Below are positions 16,806 to 26,268 of a stretch of DNA of 49,107 bases, one piece after another; the first letter of the stretch is position 1; the number at the start of each line of letters is the position of its first letter. Origin of the DNA: Chitinispirillia bacterium (GTDB lineage Bacteria > Fibrobacterota > Chitinivibrionia > Chitinivibrionales > Chitinispirillaceae); assembly GCA_009784115.1 (NCBI GenBank), contig WRCH01000009.1:1-49107 (forward strand). Reading direction: 5' to 3'. The translations under genes and the position numbers were made by a program. A model generated the notes under the pieces. The model searched no databases, was not told the DNA's origin, and worked only from the letters and a program-made list of their open reading frames with translations.

Positions 16806-18407
16806 ATGAAAAAAATTGCGATAGTACTGGGAGCGCTTGGGGCGCTTGTAATGTTTTCGATATACTGCGCCGAATTTGACCCCACCGGAAAGCATTTGAA
16901 TCTGCTTGACTCAAAAAATGAGCAGAGGCTCATTGATTCTTTGGGGCTCTGCAAAGGTTTTGATATCTCGTCTACAGTTACCATAGGGGGCAGAATCTAT
17001 CATAGCTGTCAAGAGTTGGTGAATGACGCTCTCGCGGAAAACGTACCCGGAACAGCAAACATATTTAATCCGGAGCATGAACTTAATCAGACATTCAACG
17101 AAGACAGAACGCCGACTTCAGTCACTGTCGCAAGCAGCAGCAAAGAGGTGACAATCGTTTATGGAAATTTCGCACGCTATGAAGCGCTCTTAAACTGGGA
17201 GGGGGTCGAAGTTAGACCGGCAATCGTCCACCCCGAACGCAATGTAACAGTTGTAGATGCGGCAAACGGCGCTCCTGTGGGGGACAACGGAAAAAATGAC
17301 GGTGATCTTGGCCACGGCGTAACCCCCGAACCCGGCAGATATACCATCACATACACCGCCAGCAGAACTCTTAAGGACGGAACGCCTTTCAGCGATTCCG
17401 ACACAAGAACGCTGATTGTCAACCCGAGGCCCATAGGCGATACTTTGGCGCCTAGAATTACAGTAAACCCAACCCACATGGAACTCACGTTAGATAATCC
17501 GCCCGCCAAGTTTAATATGATGCAGGGCGTAATCGCGAATATAAATGATCCCAACGTATTTGTTAAGATAACCGGAGAGATTCCTTTTACTGTGTTCACC
17601 ACTATCCAACCGCCCAGCACAAGACCGGTTCTTGCCTTGCCGCTTACACCGGGAGGAGATACTACTATCGTAGGTACCGGTACTTTTACTGTAACTTATA
17701 CCGCGGTAAACCCCAATCCGCCGCACGCGTCAGTCACCGCGACGAGAACCGTAACCGTATCTCCAGTGCCGGTAGGAAATCTCCCGACGCCGGTTATTGC
17801 GCTCTCATTCTATAATTTCAGAAACAGCCACGGTATCAGTGAGGATTTTAGAACCACAGATACTCTGATAATAGGCAGAACTAGCTTTAACGCTTTCAGA
17901 GAACCCGGCCATGGAGCTACGCCGCAATTGGGAGGTGTAACTGCCAGTTATACAAATAATGGTGTAGTGCATAATATAAGCGATAGAGTGGTTTATGATC
18001 CGAACAATCCAACGAGTTTTAGTGAACCAGAGCTGCCATACTCAATAACCTATAGAGTTCTAAGAGCGGAGGGTGAACATGATGCAGGAATCGTCACCCG
18101 TACTGTAAATGTTACCGATAACGCCTGCCCGGCAGGAGACCGTGCCGGCCCCACAAGCGCTATTCAGGCCGCTTTTCCCACAACTATCCCCGCTGGAACT
18201 CGGTGGATAGTGCCTCCTAACAATAACTTGTGGCGTGTAGTAGCTAATGATGACGGGGGCATGACGCCATACAGATTCATAGACTACGGCGGCCTTAACA
18301 CCAATAGTCCGCAGCCCGGAACCTATACTATAAAAATGTGGGCAATAGGCTTTTGCGGCACACCTACACCTGACGGCATACTCACAAGAACCATTATGGT
18401 GCAATAA
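16806..18407 (+). CDS. lipoprotein with repeated Ig-like (DUF5011-type) domains
   Basis: ATG 16806 after aggaggag; MKKIAIVLGALGALVMFSIYC lipobox-like; repeated PGRYTITYTASR / GTFTVTYTAVN / PGTYTIKMWA motifs. Confidence 0.75.
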   Translation: MKKIAIVLGALGALVMFSIYCAEFDPTGKHLNLLDSKNEQRLIDSLGLCKGFDISSTVTIGGRIYHSCQELVNDALAENVPGTANIFNPEHELNQTFNEDRTPTSVTVASSSKEVTIVYGNFARYEALLNWEGVEVRPAIVHPERNVTVVDAANGAPVGDNGKNDGDLGHGVTPEPGRYTITYTASRTLKDGTPFSDSDTRTLIVNPRPIGDTLAPRITVNPTHMELTLDNPPAKFNMMQGVIANINDPNVFVKITGEIPFTVFTTIQPPSTRPVLALPLTPGGDTTIVGTGTFTVTYTAVNPNPPHASVTATRTVTVSPVPVGNLPTPVIALSFYNFRNSHGISEDFRTTDTLIIGRTSFNAFREPGHGATPQLGGVTASYTNNGVVHNISDRVVYDPNNPTSFSEPELPYSITYRVLRAEGEHDAGIVTRTVNVTDNACPAGDRAGPTSAIQAAFPTTIPAGTRWIVPPNNNLWRVVANDDGGMTPYRFIDYGGLNTNSPQPGTYTIKMWAIGFCGTPTPDGILTRTIMVQ

Positions 18408-18485
18408 GCGCAAGGCCGGCGCCGTATTATTTTTGGCGGCTCCTCACGGGGGCCGCCCCTCCTTCTTTAGGGTGAAGGTGCACAG

Positions 18486-18513
18486 GCCCGGCCGGAAAAC
18501 GGCCGGGCTTTTA
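18486..18513 (+). terminator. Rho-independent terminator
   Basis: gcccggccg-gaaaa-cggccgggc followed by tttt. Confidence 0.85.
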
Positions 18514-18706
18514 TTATACGCCGCCCCCTCAAAACAACCCCTGTTTACCGCCTCTATACATTATTATTATAAAATTAGTGCAGTTTCTATCGAAAAGTGT
18601 TGCACAATTTGAGAAACAATATTAAATTATAAAGAAGACCGTTCCGGGCTTACTGTCTCTTGTTTTAACTTAACCGTATAAACCCGGGTATATCAGGAGG
18701 AAAAAA

Positions 18707-19513
18707 GTGAACCGTGTAAGTTTTAGAGCGCTGCTTTTTTTATGCGCAGGTGCGGTTTTATTTTCCGTTAGCGCGAAAGTAATTGTAGTGCCCTCAGAGG
18801 GGGTAAAAAATATTGCCGCGGCCATGACTATCGCAAGGCAGGGCGATACCGTAAGGGTTATGGAGGGCAGATACAGAGAGAACATATTTATAAGTCCGGG
18901 AGTTACGCTTTTATCAAACACTCTGTTCGGCGCGGTTCTTGACGGCAGGGGAAAAGGTACAATCGTAAATATGGGTACCGGTTCAACCATAAGCGGCTTT
19001 GAGGTGAGAAACGGAACAATAGGCATTCTCTCCTCGTCTGCGCAAACTACGATAAGGCAGTGCAGGATCACGGGTAATCTCCAAAGCGGAATTATGTGCG
19101 TTGGTACTCTGCCGAATATTGAGGATAATTTTATTGTATACAACAAAGGCTCCGGTATTCAGGGGTGGGATGTGCGTACAACAAGCGGTTCGGTGAACCA
19201 TAACACTATTGCGTTTAACGGCAACCACGGGATCTCTCTTGGGGGTTCTTCCGCTATTACTGTAGAAAATAACATTATCGCTTTTAACGAGCAGTTTGGG
19301 GTAAAACCGGGGGATGAGACGGTGCGCATAGAGCTTATTAACAATAACTTCTATCAAAACACAAAGTTCACCAGCACTCTTCCGGCAGATAATATCTCAA
19401 CAGACCCTCTTTTTGTTGACGCGAAGCGCCATAACTATAACTTACAGAAAGAGTCGCCCTGCATCGGTCTTGGCCGGGATAACCAAAATCTTGGAGCAAG
19501 GATATTACATTAA
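18707..19513 (+). CDS. secreted right-handed parallel beta-helix repeat protein
   Basis: Signal peptide; GDTVRVMEGRYRENIFISPGVTL, GSGIQGWDVRTTSGSVNHNTIAFNGNHGISLGGSSAITVENNIIAFN (NosD/Beta_helix pattern). Confidence 0.88.
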   Translation: MNRVSFRALLFLCAGAVLFSVSAKVIVVPSEGVKNIAAAMTIARQGDTVRVMEGRYRENIFISPGVTLLSNTLFGAVLDGRGKGTIVNMGTGSTISGFEVRNGTIGILSSSAQTTIRQCRITGNLQSGIMCVGTLPNIEDNFIVYNKGSGIQGWDVRTTSGSVNHNTIAFNGNHGISLGGSSAITVENNIIAFNEQFGVKPGDETVRIELINNNFYQNTKFTSTLPADNISTDPLFVDAKRHNYNLQKESPCIGLGRDNQNLGARILH

Positions 19514-19557
19514 TACCATGAAAAATTTGAAGCAAGGATATCACATTAGTATTATGA
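19496..19557 (+). repeat. two imperfect tandem copies (~27 bp, period ~35) at the 3' end of the first beta-helix gene
   Basis: agcaaggatattacattaataccatga / agcaaggatatcacattagtattatga. Confidence 0.75.
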
Positions 19558-19584
19558 TAATTAAACCATATATGGGAGTTGGTC

Positions 19585-20403
19585 ATGAATATTAGAAACG
19601 GTATTGTTACTGTGTTCTCGTGTTTGGCGGGTTTGCTTTTCGCGGCGCCCTCTGCAGCCGCCGTAATTAACGTTCCTTCCGCGGAGGCTCGTACTATTTC
19701 GGAAGCTATGATAAAAGTCCGAATGGGAGATACGGTACTTGTGGCGCCCGGTGTTTACAAAGAGCGGGTGATTATGGCTCCGGGAGTGGCGCTCGTGTCC
19801 ACCTCTCTTTTTGAGGCCAAAATAGACGGTCAGGGCCGGGGGACAGTTATAACGATGTCCAAAAACAGTACGATTTCAGGATTTGAGATAAGAAACGGTA
19901 CTATCGGTATTTTTTCGAGCGATCTTGGCAATGTGATAAGCCAAAACCGTATTGTGAATAACTGGCAGACCGGTATTATTACCGTGCGCCACCTTCCCAA
20001 GATTGAGGATAACATCATAGCGTTTAACCGCTCTTCGGGTATTCAGGGGTGGGATGTGCGTTCTACATCGGTCTCTATAAACCACAACTCTATCGCCTAT
20101 AACGGAAACCACGGCATAGCGATGGGCGGTTCTTCAGAGATCATTATAGAGAATAATGTAATCGCTTTTAATGAGAGATTTGGTCTTAAAGTGATTCAAG
20201 ACGCGGAAAAAGTTCAAGTTTCAAGCAATAACTTTTATCAGAACCTTTGGGCTCCCGGAAAGGCTCTGCCTGAAAACAACCACTCGTTTGATCCTGCGTT
20301 CATTGCCGCACGCCGCGCGATGAACTTTAAACAGGATCCTAACCGGTGCTGTAAGGCGAAGAGCGAAGAAGATGAAAACCTTGGCGCAAGATTAACTTAT
20401 TAA
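19585..20403 (+). CDS. secreted right-handed parallel beta-helix repeat protein (tandem paralog)
   Basis: Close paralog of 18707..19513 (shared STISGFEIRNGTIGI, SSGIQGWDVRSTS, NGNHGIAMGGSS); start MNIRNG at 19585. Confidence 0.88.
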   Translation: MNIRNGIVTVFSCLAGLLFAAPSAAAVINVPSAEARTISEAMIKVRMGDTVLVAPGVYKERVIMAPGVALVSTSLFEAKIDGQGRGTVITMSKNSTISGFEIRNGTIGIFSSDLGNVISQNRIVNNWQTGIITVRHLPKIEDNIIAFNRSSGIQGWDVRSTSVSINHNSIAYNGNHGIAMGGSSEIIIENNVIAFNERFGLKVIQDAEKVQVSSNNFYQNLWAPGKALPENNHSFDPAFIAARRAMNFKQDPNRCCKAKSEEDENLGARLTY

Positions 20404-20431
20404 AAAAAACACCGATAAGGACGATTAAATC

Positions 20432-22753
20432 ATGAGTACTTGTTTCAGACGTAAAATTACAAGGACATGGGCGGCATTAATTTTTATGTGTGCCGCGGGC
20501 ATTGTCTCTACGGTAAAAGCGGCGGGGCTTCCCGGAGAGTTTATTATTTCAGACCGCTGGCGCCATGTTTATTCAAAATACTCCGGAACAATCAATCCGG
20601 CGTTTATTAACGAAGAAAACTATACGGCGCTGCGCTTCCTCTTCGCCTCCACACTTGAGCGCTTCTATATGCACGAGGCGGGGCTCACGGTTCCGCTTGA
20701 TCTGCACTCGGCAGTGGGCGTATCGTGGATGATGCAGGGCGCAAGCGCTTATGAGGTCACCGATATAGGCGGAAACGCCACAGGGTCTACAATCAGAGAC
20801 CAAAACCATTTTGTAGCGCTTACATATGCGAATAACATATGGAACAGGCTTACTGTCGGCGGAAATCTCAACATCATCTCCCAAAACGTAGCGAATATGG
20901 TAGATGGCGGCGCCGAGCTCACAGCGGAAAACGGAATGCGTTTAGGGTTTGGAATTGACCTTGGTTTAACATGGAAAGCTATGCGCCACCCATTGTTTGG
21001 AGACCACCTTGTAGGGCTCTCCACTCAAAACCTTTTTACTCATATTTTAGACAGTGAAGAGGTATTCGCACGCGCGCTCAGAGTATCGCTTCTCTCCAAT
21101 TTTTGGGAGAGAAGAGTTGAATACGGCGCCGACTTTATTATAAAAGACTTTGGCGCCGACGACAATGTCTGGCAGCCGGGATTCAGCCCCGAGGGCGAAT
21201 GGGAGCTCTCTCAAAAAATCGGAGTTAACATTCTGAGACTGTTTAAGGTTTACATGCTCGCGGGCTGGAACACAGACGGTTTTGACTACTACGGTTTTGC
21301 CTTTGGCGCGAATATGCCCGGTTTCTTTAACGGCCGCGACATTGAGGGTATCATGCAGTACGTCTCTATAGACGAAAACGCCAATACCATGAGCTTTTAC
21401 GCGCGTACAGAACTTGGCCGCCACAGGGAAGAGAACTACGCGCGCAAAATGGCGCGCCGCGGAGCTTTGGGGCCAAACCTCCTCTACAATCAGGCTCTTG
21501 AGCTGTTCCACAGAGGCGAGTGTTACAGAGCTTACTGGATCTTCTCTCAAATAGCTGTAGAATTCCCCGACTTCTTCAGAAATGATATGGTCAATCTATA
21601 TCAGGCGAAGTGTCATGAGTGTCTTGATCTTCGCAAAAGCGCGGAAACAATCTTCAACCGTACTAAAGACGATCACTCAAGAAGCGTAGTTGTGCCTCTT
21701 GCGGATTTGGGTCTGATGCGCGTACACTACAGAAACAACGATCACGGAAGAGTTGAGCAGCAGTTTGAAGAGCTTAACCGCCTTGGTGTTCCTGATTCTA
21801 TAAAATTCCACGCCTACTACATCATGGGACAGAGCGCCATGAAGCGGGGCGACCACTCAAGAGCGCGTCAGCTGTTCACTATGATACCCGACGATCATCC
21901 CGACTACGTTTTCGCCTTTCACAGCGCCGCCGTTGTTAATATGATGAGCGACAACATGGCGGGCGCGATAGCCGACCTCGAACAGGTAATTCAGGTTAGG
22001 CCGAGAAACAAGGCGCAGGAGGAGATGATAAACCGCTCTTATGTATTCCTTGGATTTTTATACTATGAAGACCTTTCGGTAGAGGGCGCCTTAGCAAGAG
22101 CGGTTACCGCTCTTAGAACAGTGCCGAGAAACAGCTATTACTATTCAGACGCTCTCTTGGGTCTTGGATGGACAGCTCTTAAGGCAAGACAGTGGGATGA
22201 CTGCCGAACCGTAGGTACAGAGCTCGCGAGAACCTCAAGCGATCCTATTTTGCAGAGCGAGGGCGACCTTATTGCGGCGTATGCTCACGCGATGCAGCGT
22301 CAGTGGGATCCGGCAGTAAGACTTCTTGAGGGCGCGGCAAGAAGATTGCAAGATTACCGCGGTCCGAGCGAATCGGAAATGGGACAGAAAAGCGCGGCGT
22401 ACGGCGGTAACAGAGCCGACTACGAAATGATGGGTTTGAGAATTGACGAACTTGGACAGGCGCGTCAGTCTTCGATAATTCAGGCTTCTATCGACAGTCT
22501 TAACACTCCTCACGTCAGATTAAAGGCTTCAATAGACCAGTTCTATAAAGATGCTGACGAACACCAGCGCGCCAGTTTTTTCGCACGCTCCGTAGAGCAG
22601 GTTAAAGAGGATATCGACTACGCTCTCGCGCGTTTCTCAAGACACGCGGGTTCAAGCGGTATGCAGCGTCAGCTCCAAAGATCAACCGGCGAAGTTGAAG
22701 CGATTGACGACGAGCTCGAAAGATTGCGCAGAGAGCTTGAAGGCTTAGAGTAA
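20432..22753 (+). CDS. PorV/PorQ-like outer-membrane beta-barrel fused to TPR repeats
   Basis: N-terminal signal region, NPAFINEENYTALRF and alternating barrel strands up to ~aa 330, then TPR-like ALELFHRGECYRAYWIFSQIAVEFPDF repeats. Confidence 0.7.
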   Translation: MSTCFRRKITRTWAALIFMCAAGIVSTVKAAGLPGEFIISDRWRHVYSKYSGTINPAFINEENYTALRFLFASTLERFYMHEAGLTVPLDLHSAVGVSWMMQGASAYEVTDIGGNATGSTIRDQNHFVALTYANNIWNRLTVGGNLNIISQNVANMVDGGAELTAENGMRLGFGIDLGLTWKAMRHPLFGDHLVGLSTQNLFTHILDSEEVFARALRVSLLSNFWERRVEYGADFIIKDFGADDNVWQPGFSPEGEWELSQKIGVNILRLFKVYMLAGWNTDGFDYYGFAFGANMPGFFNGRDIEGIMQYVSIDENANTMSFYARTELGRHREENYARKMARRGALGPNLLYNQALELFHRGECYRAYWIFSQIAVEFPDFFRNDMVNLYQAKCHECLDLRKSAETIFNRTKDDHSRSVVVPLADLGLMRVHYRNNDHGRVEQQFEELNRLGVPDSIKFHAYYIMGQSAMKRGDHSRARQLFTMIPDDHPDYVFAFHSAAVVNMMSDNMAGAIADLEQVIQVRPRNKAQEEMINRSYVFLGFLYYEDLSVEGALARAVTALRTVPRNSYYYSDALLGLGWTALKARQWDDCRTVGTELARTSSDPILQSEGDLIAAYAHAMQRQWDPAVRLLEGAARRLQDYRGPSESEMGQKSAAYGGNRADYEMMGLRIDELGQARQSSIIQASIDSLNTPHVRLKASIDQFYKDADEHQRASFFARSVEQVKEDIDYALARFSRHAGSSGMQRQLQRSTGEVEAIDDELERLRRELEGLE

Positions 22754-22802
22754 TATTGTAAAAGCGGACGGGAGCAGATCCCGTCCTTACAAACCGCGAT
22801 AT

Positions 22803-22825
22803 TTTTAAGGGCGGCCCTCACGGCC
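22803..22825. repeat. GC-rich hairpin family P3, intergenic copy
   Basis: gggcggccctcacggccgcccct: arms GGGCGGCC / GGCCGCCC. Confidence 0.75.
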
Positions 22826-22852
22826 GCCCCTCTTTTTGAAGGACTAATAGTA

Positions 22853-23335
22853 ATGGAAAAGAAAAAAGCTGAAAAAAAGACGGTAAAACTACCCAAAGGC
22901 GCTCTCAATACAACCAATATGCTCTTTCTTGTAAGCCGTGAGTTTAAGCGTCATAAGCGTTATAAAACGCCGTTTTCAACCGTTACCGCGTCAATAAAGC
23001 AGATTATACAAAATGATGAAAAACGCACGCCGAACACAGATGAGATAAACGAACTGCTCCCTCAATTCTTCAGCATCATTCAGCCGCTCTTGCGCGATAT
23101 TGATCTTGCGGGTACAATAATTTCACCGGAGATCTTCTTAGCTTTGCCTATGACCGACGAGATGGGAGCAAGAACCGTAAAGGTGAGAATTCTAGAAAAA
23201 GTAGACCGCAATACGTTCACCGTCGCAGGTCAGGAAGTTAATCTGAGCGTGAGAGTTACGTTTTTAGTTCCGTCAGAAGAGACGAAAGATACCAGAGCTT
23301 TTATTAAGCAGGCGATGGTTGAGCATTATTCGTAG
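22853..23335 (+). CDS. small protein with degenerate GGDEF-like fold
   Basis: FLVSREFKRHKRYKTPFSTVTASIKQI...LRDIDLAGTIISPEIFLALPMTDEMGARTVKVRILEKV lines up with R.rR...fsl..idid...R.GGDEF.v.LP.td..gA.....ri, without GG(D/E)EF. Confidence 0.6.
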   Translation: MEKKKAEKKTVKLPKGALNTTNMLFLVSREFKRHKRYKTPFSTVTASIKQIIQNDEKRTPNTDEINELLPQFFSIIQPLLRDIDLAGTIISPEIFLALPMTDEMGARTVKVRILEKVDRNTFTVAGQEVNLSVRVTFLVPSEETKDTRAFIKQAMVEHYS

Positions 23336-23372
23336 CTTGCTTTGCGCATTTTCAGTGTGCTATACTGAATAA

Positions 23373-23443
23373 CGGCATAAATCTGCACTGTGCCGCTAAG
23401 CAACAGAAACGGCTCTGCGTGCGGTGCAGTGTAGATTTTTATG
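23373..23443. repeat. palindromic repeat family P1, copy 2 (convergent junction; overlaps nudix stop codon)
   Basis: Left CATAAATCTGCACTGTGCCGC; reverse complement of right CATAAAAATCTACACTGCACCGC; flank TATACTGAATAACGG. Confidence 0.88.
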
Positions 23444-23870
23444 TATCTGCTCCGTCCGCGATCAACCTGACGCAATTATCCAAGATCTGTTTAAGACTCT
23501 CGTAAGGCAGAAGTTCATTAGTTTTTGAGACACTGTTCCACTGAGGGTTTCGTCCGGGTTCGCCGTCATTTTCTTTTGATACATAGCGCATCAAATGATA
23601 TTTTACACGGCAGCGCTTATTCTTGTGTGTAAATTCTCTTTCACCGGCGTAACCAATAATCGTACCGCTCATGCCCGCTTCTTCAAGACACTCACGCGCG
23701 GCGGCTTCGATGTCGCTTTCGCCCTCTTCGATGTGGCCTTTTGGAAAAATTCGCGCGGTTGGGTCTTTTTTAGGATGGACGGTTAGGATTTGGATTTCTC
23801 CATTGTCATCGCAGCGGTACATCACTGCTCCAGCTTGTTCAACGATGGGCAGTGAATTTAAATCATCCAT
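23439..23870 (-). CDS. NUDIX hydrolase
   Basis: Nudix box GHIEEGESDIEAAARECLEEAG. Confidence 0.93.
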   Translation of the reverse strand: MDDLNSLPIVEQAGAVMYRCDDNGEIQILTVHPKKDPTARIFPKGHIEEGESDIEAAARECLEEAGMSGTIIGYAGEREFTHKNKRCRVKYHLMRYVSKENDGEPGRNPQWNSVSKTNELLPYESLKQILDNCVRLIADGADT

Positions 23871-23884
23871 ATCACACCTGTTTT

Positions 23885-24712
23885 TCAGCTCTTCATTCTA
23901 AGAAAACCGCGTTCGCTGTTTTTTACAAAATCAACTATATTTTTCACTTCGGCGCTATCAGGAAACTCCGTTTCCAATTTTGAGATTGCGTCATTTAAAG
24001 AGAGTTCTTCTCTGAAAAGAATTTTGTAGGCGCGTTTGATATTGAGTACCTGATCTGCGGTGAAACCGCGCCGTTCAAGACCTACTTTGTTAAAACCCGC
24101 AACTCTTACAGGGTCACTGCCGGTAAGCGCATAGGGGACAACGTCGTTGACAAGCAGGCCAAACGCGCCGACCATCGCGTAGTCGCCGATCTTTACAAAC
24201 TGATGAATCGCTACAACACCGCCGATTGTCACAAAGTTTCCAACCGTAACGTGTCCTGCCATCGCAAGGCCGTTTGAGATGGTTACACCCTCTCCCAAAA
24301 CGCAATCGTGAGCGATGTGGCAATAGGCCATGATCCAGCAATTCGCGCCGATTTTAGTTGCGCCGCTCGCGGAAGTTCCGCGGTTTACAGTTACGAATTC
24401 GCGCAGTATCGTGCCGTCGCCGATAATGGTAAGGGCCTTTTCGCCCGCGTATTTTTTATCCTGAGGTTCAAGGCCGATAGCGGCGCCTTTGAAGATACGG
24501 CAGTTTTTACCGATGCGCGTACCTTCGCCTACAACGACGTGGGAGTCTATTACAGAGCCATCGCCGATCTCTACGTCACTCTCTATGACGGCGTAAGGGC
24601 CGATCTTTACGTTAGAGCCTATTACCGTACCCGGTTCGATTATCGCGGTGAGGTGGATGTTATTCGTTGGGTTACGCTTGCCGCCTCCGGCGCATGGGCA
24701 GTTATTAGCCAT
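23885..24712 (-). CDS. lpxA: acyl-ACP--UDP-N-acetylglucosamine O-acyltransferase
   Basis: Hexapeptide repeats, IHLTAIIEPGTVIGSNVKIGPYAVIES, GLEPQDKKYAGEKALTIIGDGTILREFVTVNRGT, IAHDCVLGEGVTISNGLAMAGHVTVG. Confidence 0.95.
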   Translation of the reverse strand: MANNCPCAGGGKRNPTNNIHLTAIIEPGTVIGSNVKIGPYAVIESDVEIGDGSVIDSHVVVGEGTRIGKNCRIFKGAAIGLEPQDKKYAGEKALTIIGDGTILREFVTVNRGTSASGATKIGANCWIMAYCHIAHDCVLGEGVTISNGLAMAGHVTVGNFVTIGGVVAIHQFVKIGDYAMVGAFGLLVNDVVPYALTGSDPVRVAGFNKVGLERRGFTADQVLNIKRAYKILFREELSLNDAISKLETEFPDSAEVKNIVDFVKNSERGFLRMKS

Positions 24713-24733
24713 TAGCTAGCCTCTCTACACAAG

Positions 24734-24834
24734 GCGGTACCCTGTGTTAATGATGGCAGCCTTTCAGGCTGCGGAAAAAACAAGATTCGTACCCTGAAAG
24801 GGTGCTATTATTACCATAGGACATCGCCCTATGA
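24734..24834. repeat. intercistronic multi-hairpin repeat, variant of family P2 (overlaps lpxC/fabZ stop)
   Basis: gcagcctttcaggctgcgg, accctgaaagggt, cataggacatcgccctatg in tandem. Confidence 0.7.
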
Positions 24835-26244
24835 TTTCGCCAGCTCTACTTCGCGCGCCGGCTCTGCCTTCTTATTCGCTTCAAAGAGCGCAAGCCCTTC
24901 CGCTTCGCAGACTAATTTGTCGCCTACGTAGCACTTGCCTACGAACTTTCCGGTGCCGCGGCGGAACTGGAGCATCTTTACCTCTATGCGCAAAACGTCG
25001 CCGGGCCTTACGATACCTCTAAAACGCGCGTTGTCAATCCCCATAAAAAGCACTTTACCGTCCGGGGCTTGATCATCACCCTTTTTATAGAGCCCCATGA
25101 TCCCAGCAGCCTGAGCTATAGCCTCTATCTGAAGCACTCCGGGCATAACCGGATTTCCGGGGAAGTGGCCCTGAAAAAAGTTATCGTTAAAAGAGACATT
25201 TTTTGTCGCGACAATCTCTTTACCCGGTATGATGCTTGTCACCTTGTCAATGAACAGAAATGGATAACGGTGAGGCAGTATCTTCATGATATCTTCATAG
25301 TCAAGCTGAATGCTCTCCGCTACTCTCTTTTTAGCACGCTTTTTTACATATTCGCGGATAGTTTTTGCCATCTCTATATTTGCCGCGTGTCCGGTGCGCG
25401 ACGCGAGTATGTGTACGTTAATCGGTTTACCGAGGAGATAGAGATCGCCTATAAGATCAAGCGCCTTATGGCGGCACGGTTCGTTCCAGTAACGCAGTTC
25501 TGTGTCATTCAAGAAACCGTTTTTACCGGACTTGACAGGAACCTTGTTGTCAAAAAGTTTTGTCAGATATTCCGCGCGTTCGTCTGTCAGCTCAACATCC
25601 TGCACCACAAGAGCGCTGTCAAGAGTTCCGCCTTTTATGAGACCCTTCTCTCTAAGCGTTTGAATTTCTGAAAGGAAACAGAATGTACGCGCTGAGGCAA
25701 AATCTGTGACGTAGTCTTTTAGAGAAAACATCGTAGTCCATTGAGCGCCGAGAGCGGGATAGTTGTAGTCAATCCCAAGAGTCACTCTGAGCTTGTCAAG
25801 AGGGAAAGCTCCGAGAGCGATGTCGCCTTTTACATACATGAGCGGTTCGTCGATATTTATGAACTCACGCTCCGCAGACTGCTCAACAATGCCCGCGCTC
25901 TGAACGAGCTTGACATAAGGCATGGCGCTGCCGTCCATTAAGGGAATCTCCTGCGCGTTCACTTCAACGCGGCAGTTATCGATTTCAAGACCCGCGAAAC
26001 AGGACATCATGTGTTCTATTGTGTAAACTTTAACGTCATCTTTGCCGATAGTTGTTCCGCGCGCCAAGTCTACAACGTAATCAATGTCGGCGGGAATTTC
26101 AGGCTTGCCCTCAAGGTCTGCCCTTACAAAACGGATTCCGTAATTTTCAGGCGCGGGGTGCAAAGTTACCTGAGCGCTTACACCGGTGTGCAAACCGGTT
26201 CCTGTAAGAGAGACGCTTTTCTTTATAGTATGCTGGAGCGCCAT
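24829..26244 (-). CDS. lpxC/fabZ: bifunctional UDP-3-O-acyl-N-acetylglucosamine deacetylase / 3-hydroxyacyl-ACP dehydratase
   Basis: LpxC half (QHTIKKSVSLTGTGLHTGV...CRHKALDLIGDLYLLG) fused to FabZ half (ILPHRYPFLFIDKV...FQGHFPGNPVMPGVLQIEAIAQAAG). Confidence 0.96.
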   Translation of the reverse strand: MALQHTIKKSVSLTGTGLHTGVSAQVTLHPAPENYGIRFVRADLEGKPEIPADIDYVVDLARGTTIGKDDVKVYTIEHMMSCFAGLEIDNCRVEVNAQEIPLMDGSAMPYVKLVQSAGIVEQSAEREFINIDEPLMYVKGDIALGAFPLDKLRVTLGIDYNYPALGAQWTTMFSLKDYVTDFASARTFCFLSEIQTLREKGLIKGGTLDSALVVQDVELTDERAEYLTKLFDNKVPVKSGKNGFLNDTELRYWNEPCRHKALDLIGDLYLLGKPINVHILASRTGHAANIEMAKTIREYVKKRAKKRVAESIQLDYEDIMKILPHRYPFLFIDKVTSIIPGKEIVATKNVSFNDNFFQGHFPGNPVMPGVLQIEAIAQAAGIMGLYKKGDDQAPDGKVLFMGIDNARFRGIVRPGDVLRIEVKMLQFRRGTGKFVGKCYVGDKLVCEAEGLALFEANKKAEPAREVELAKS

Positions 26245-26268
26245 TATAAAAAGTATCCTTTCCGTGAA

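Noticed and set aside
25069-25671. 200-aa antisense ORF over lpxC/fabZ
   Set aside because: Opposite strand of a confident essential gene; composition fits shadow ORF.
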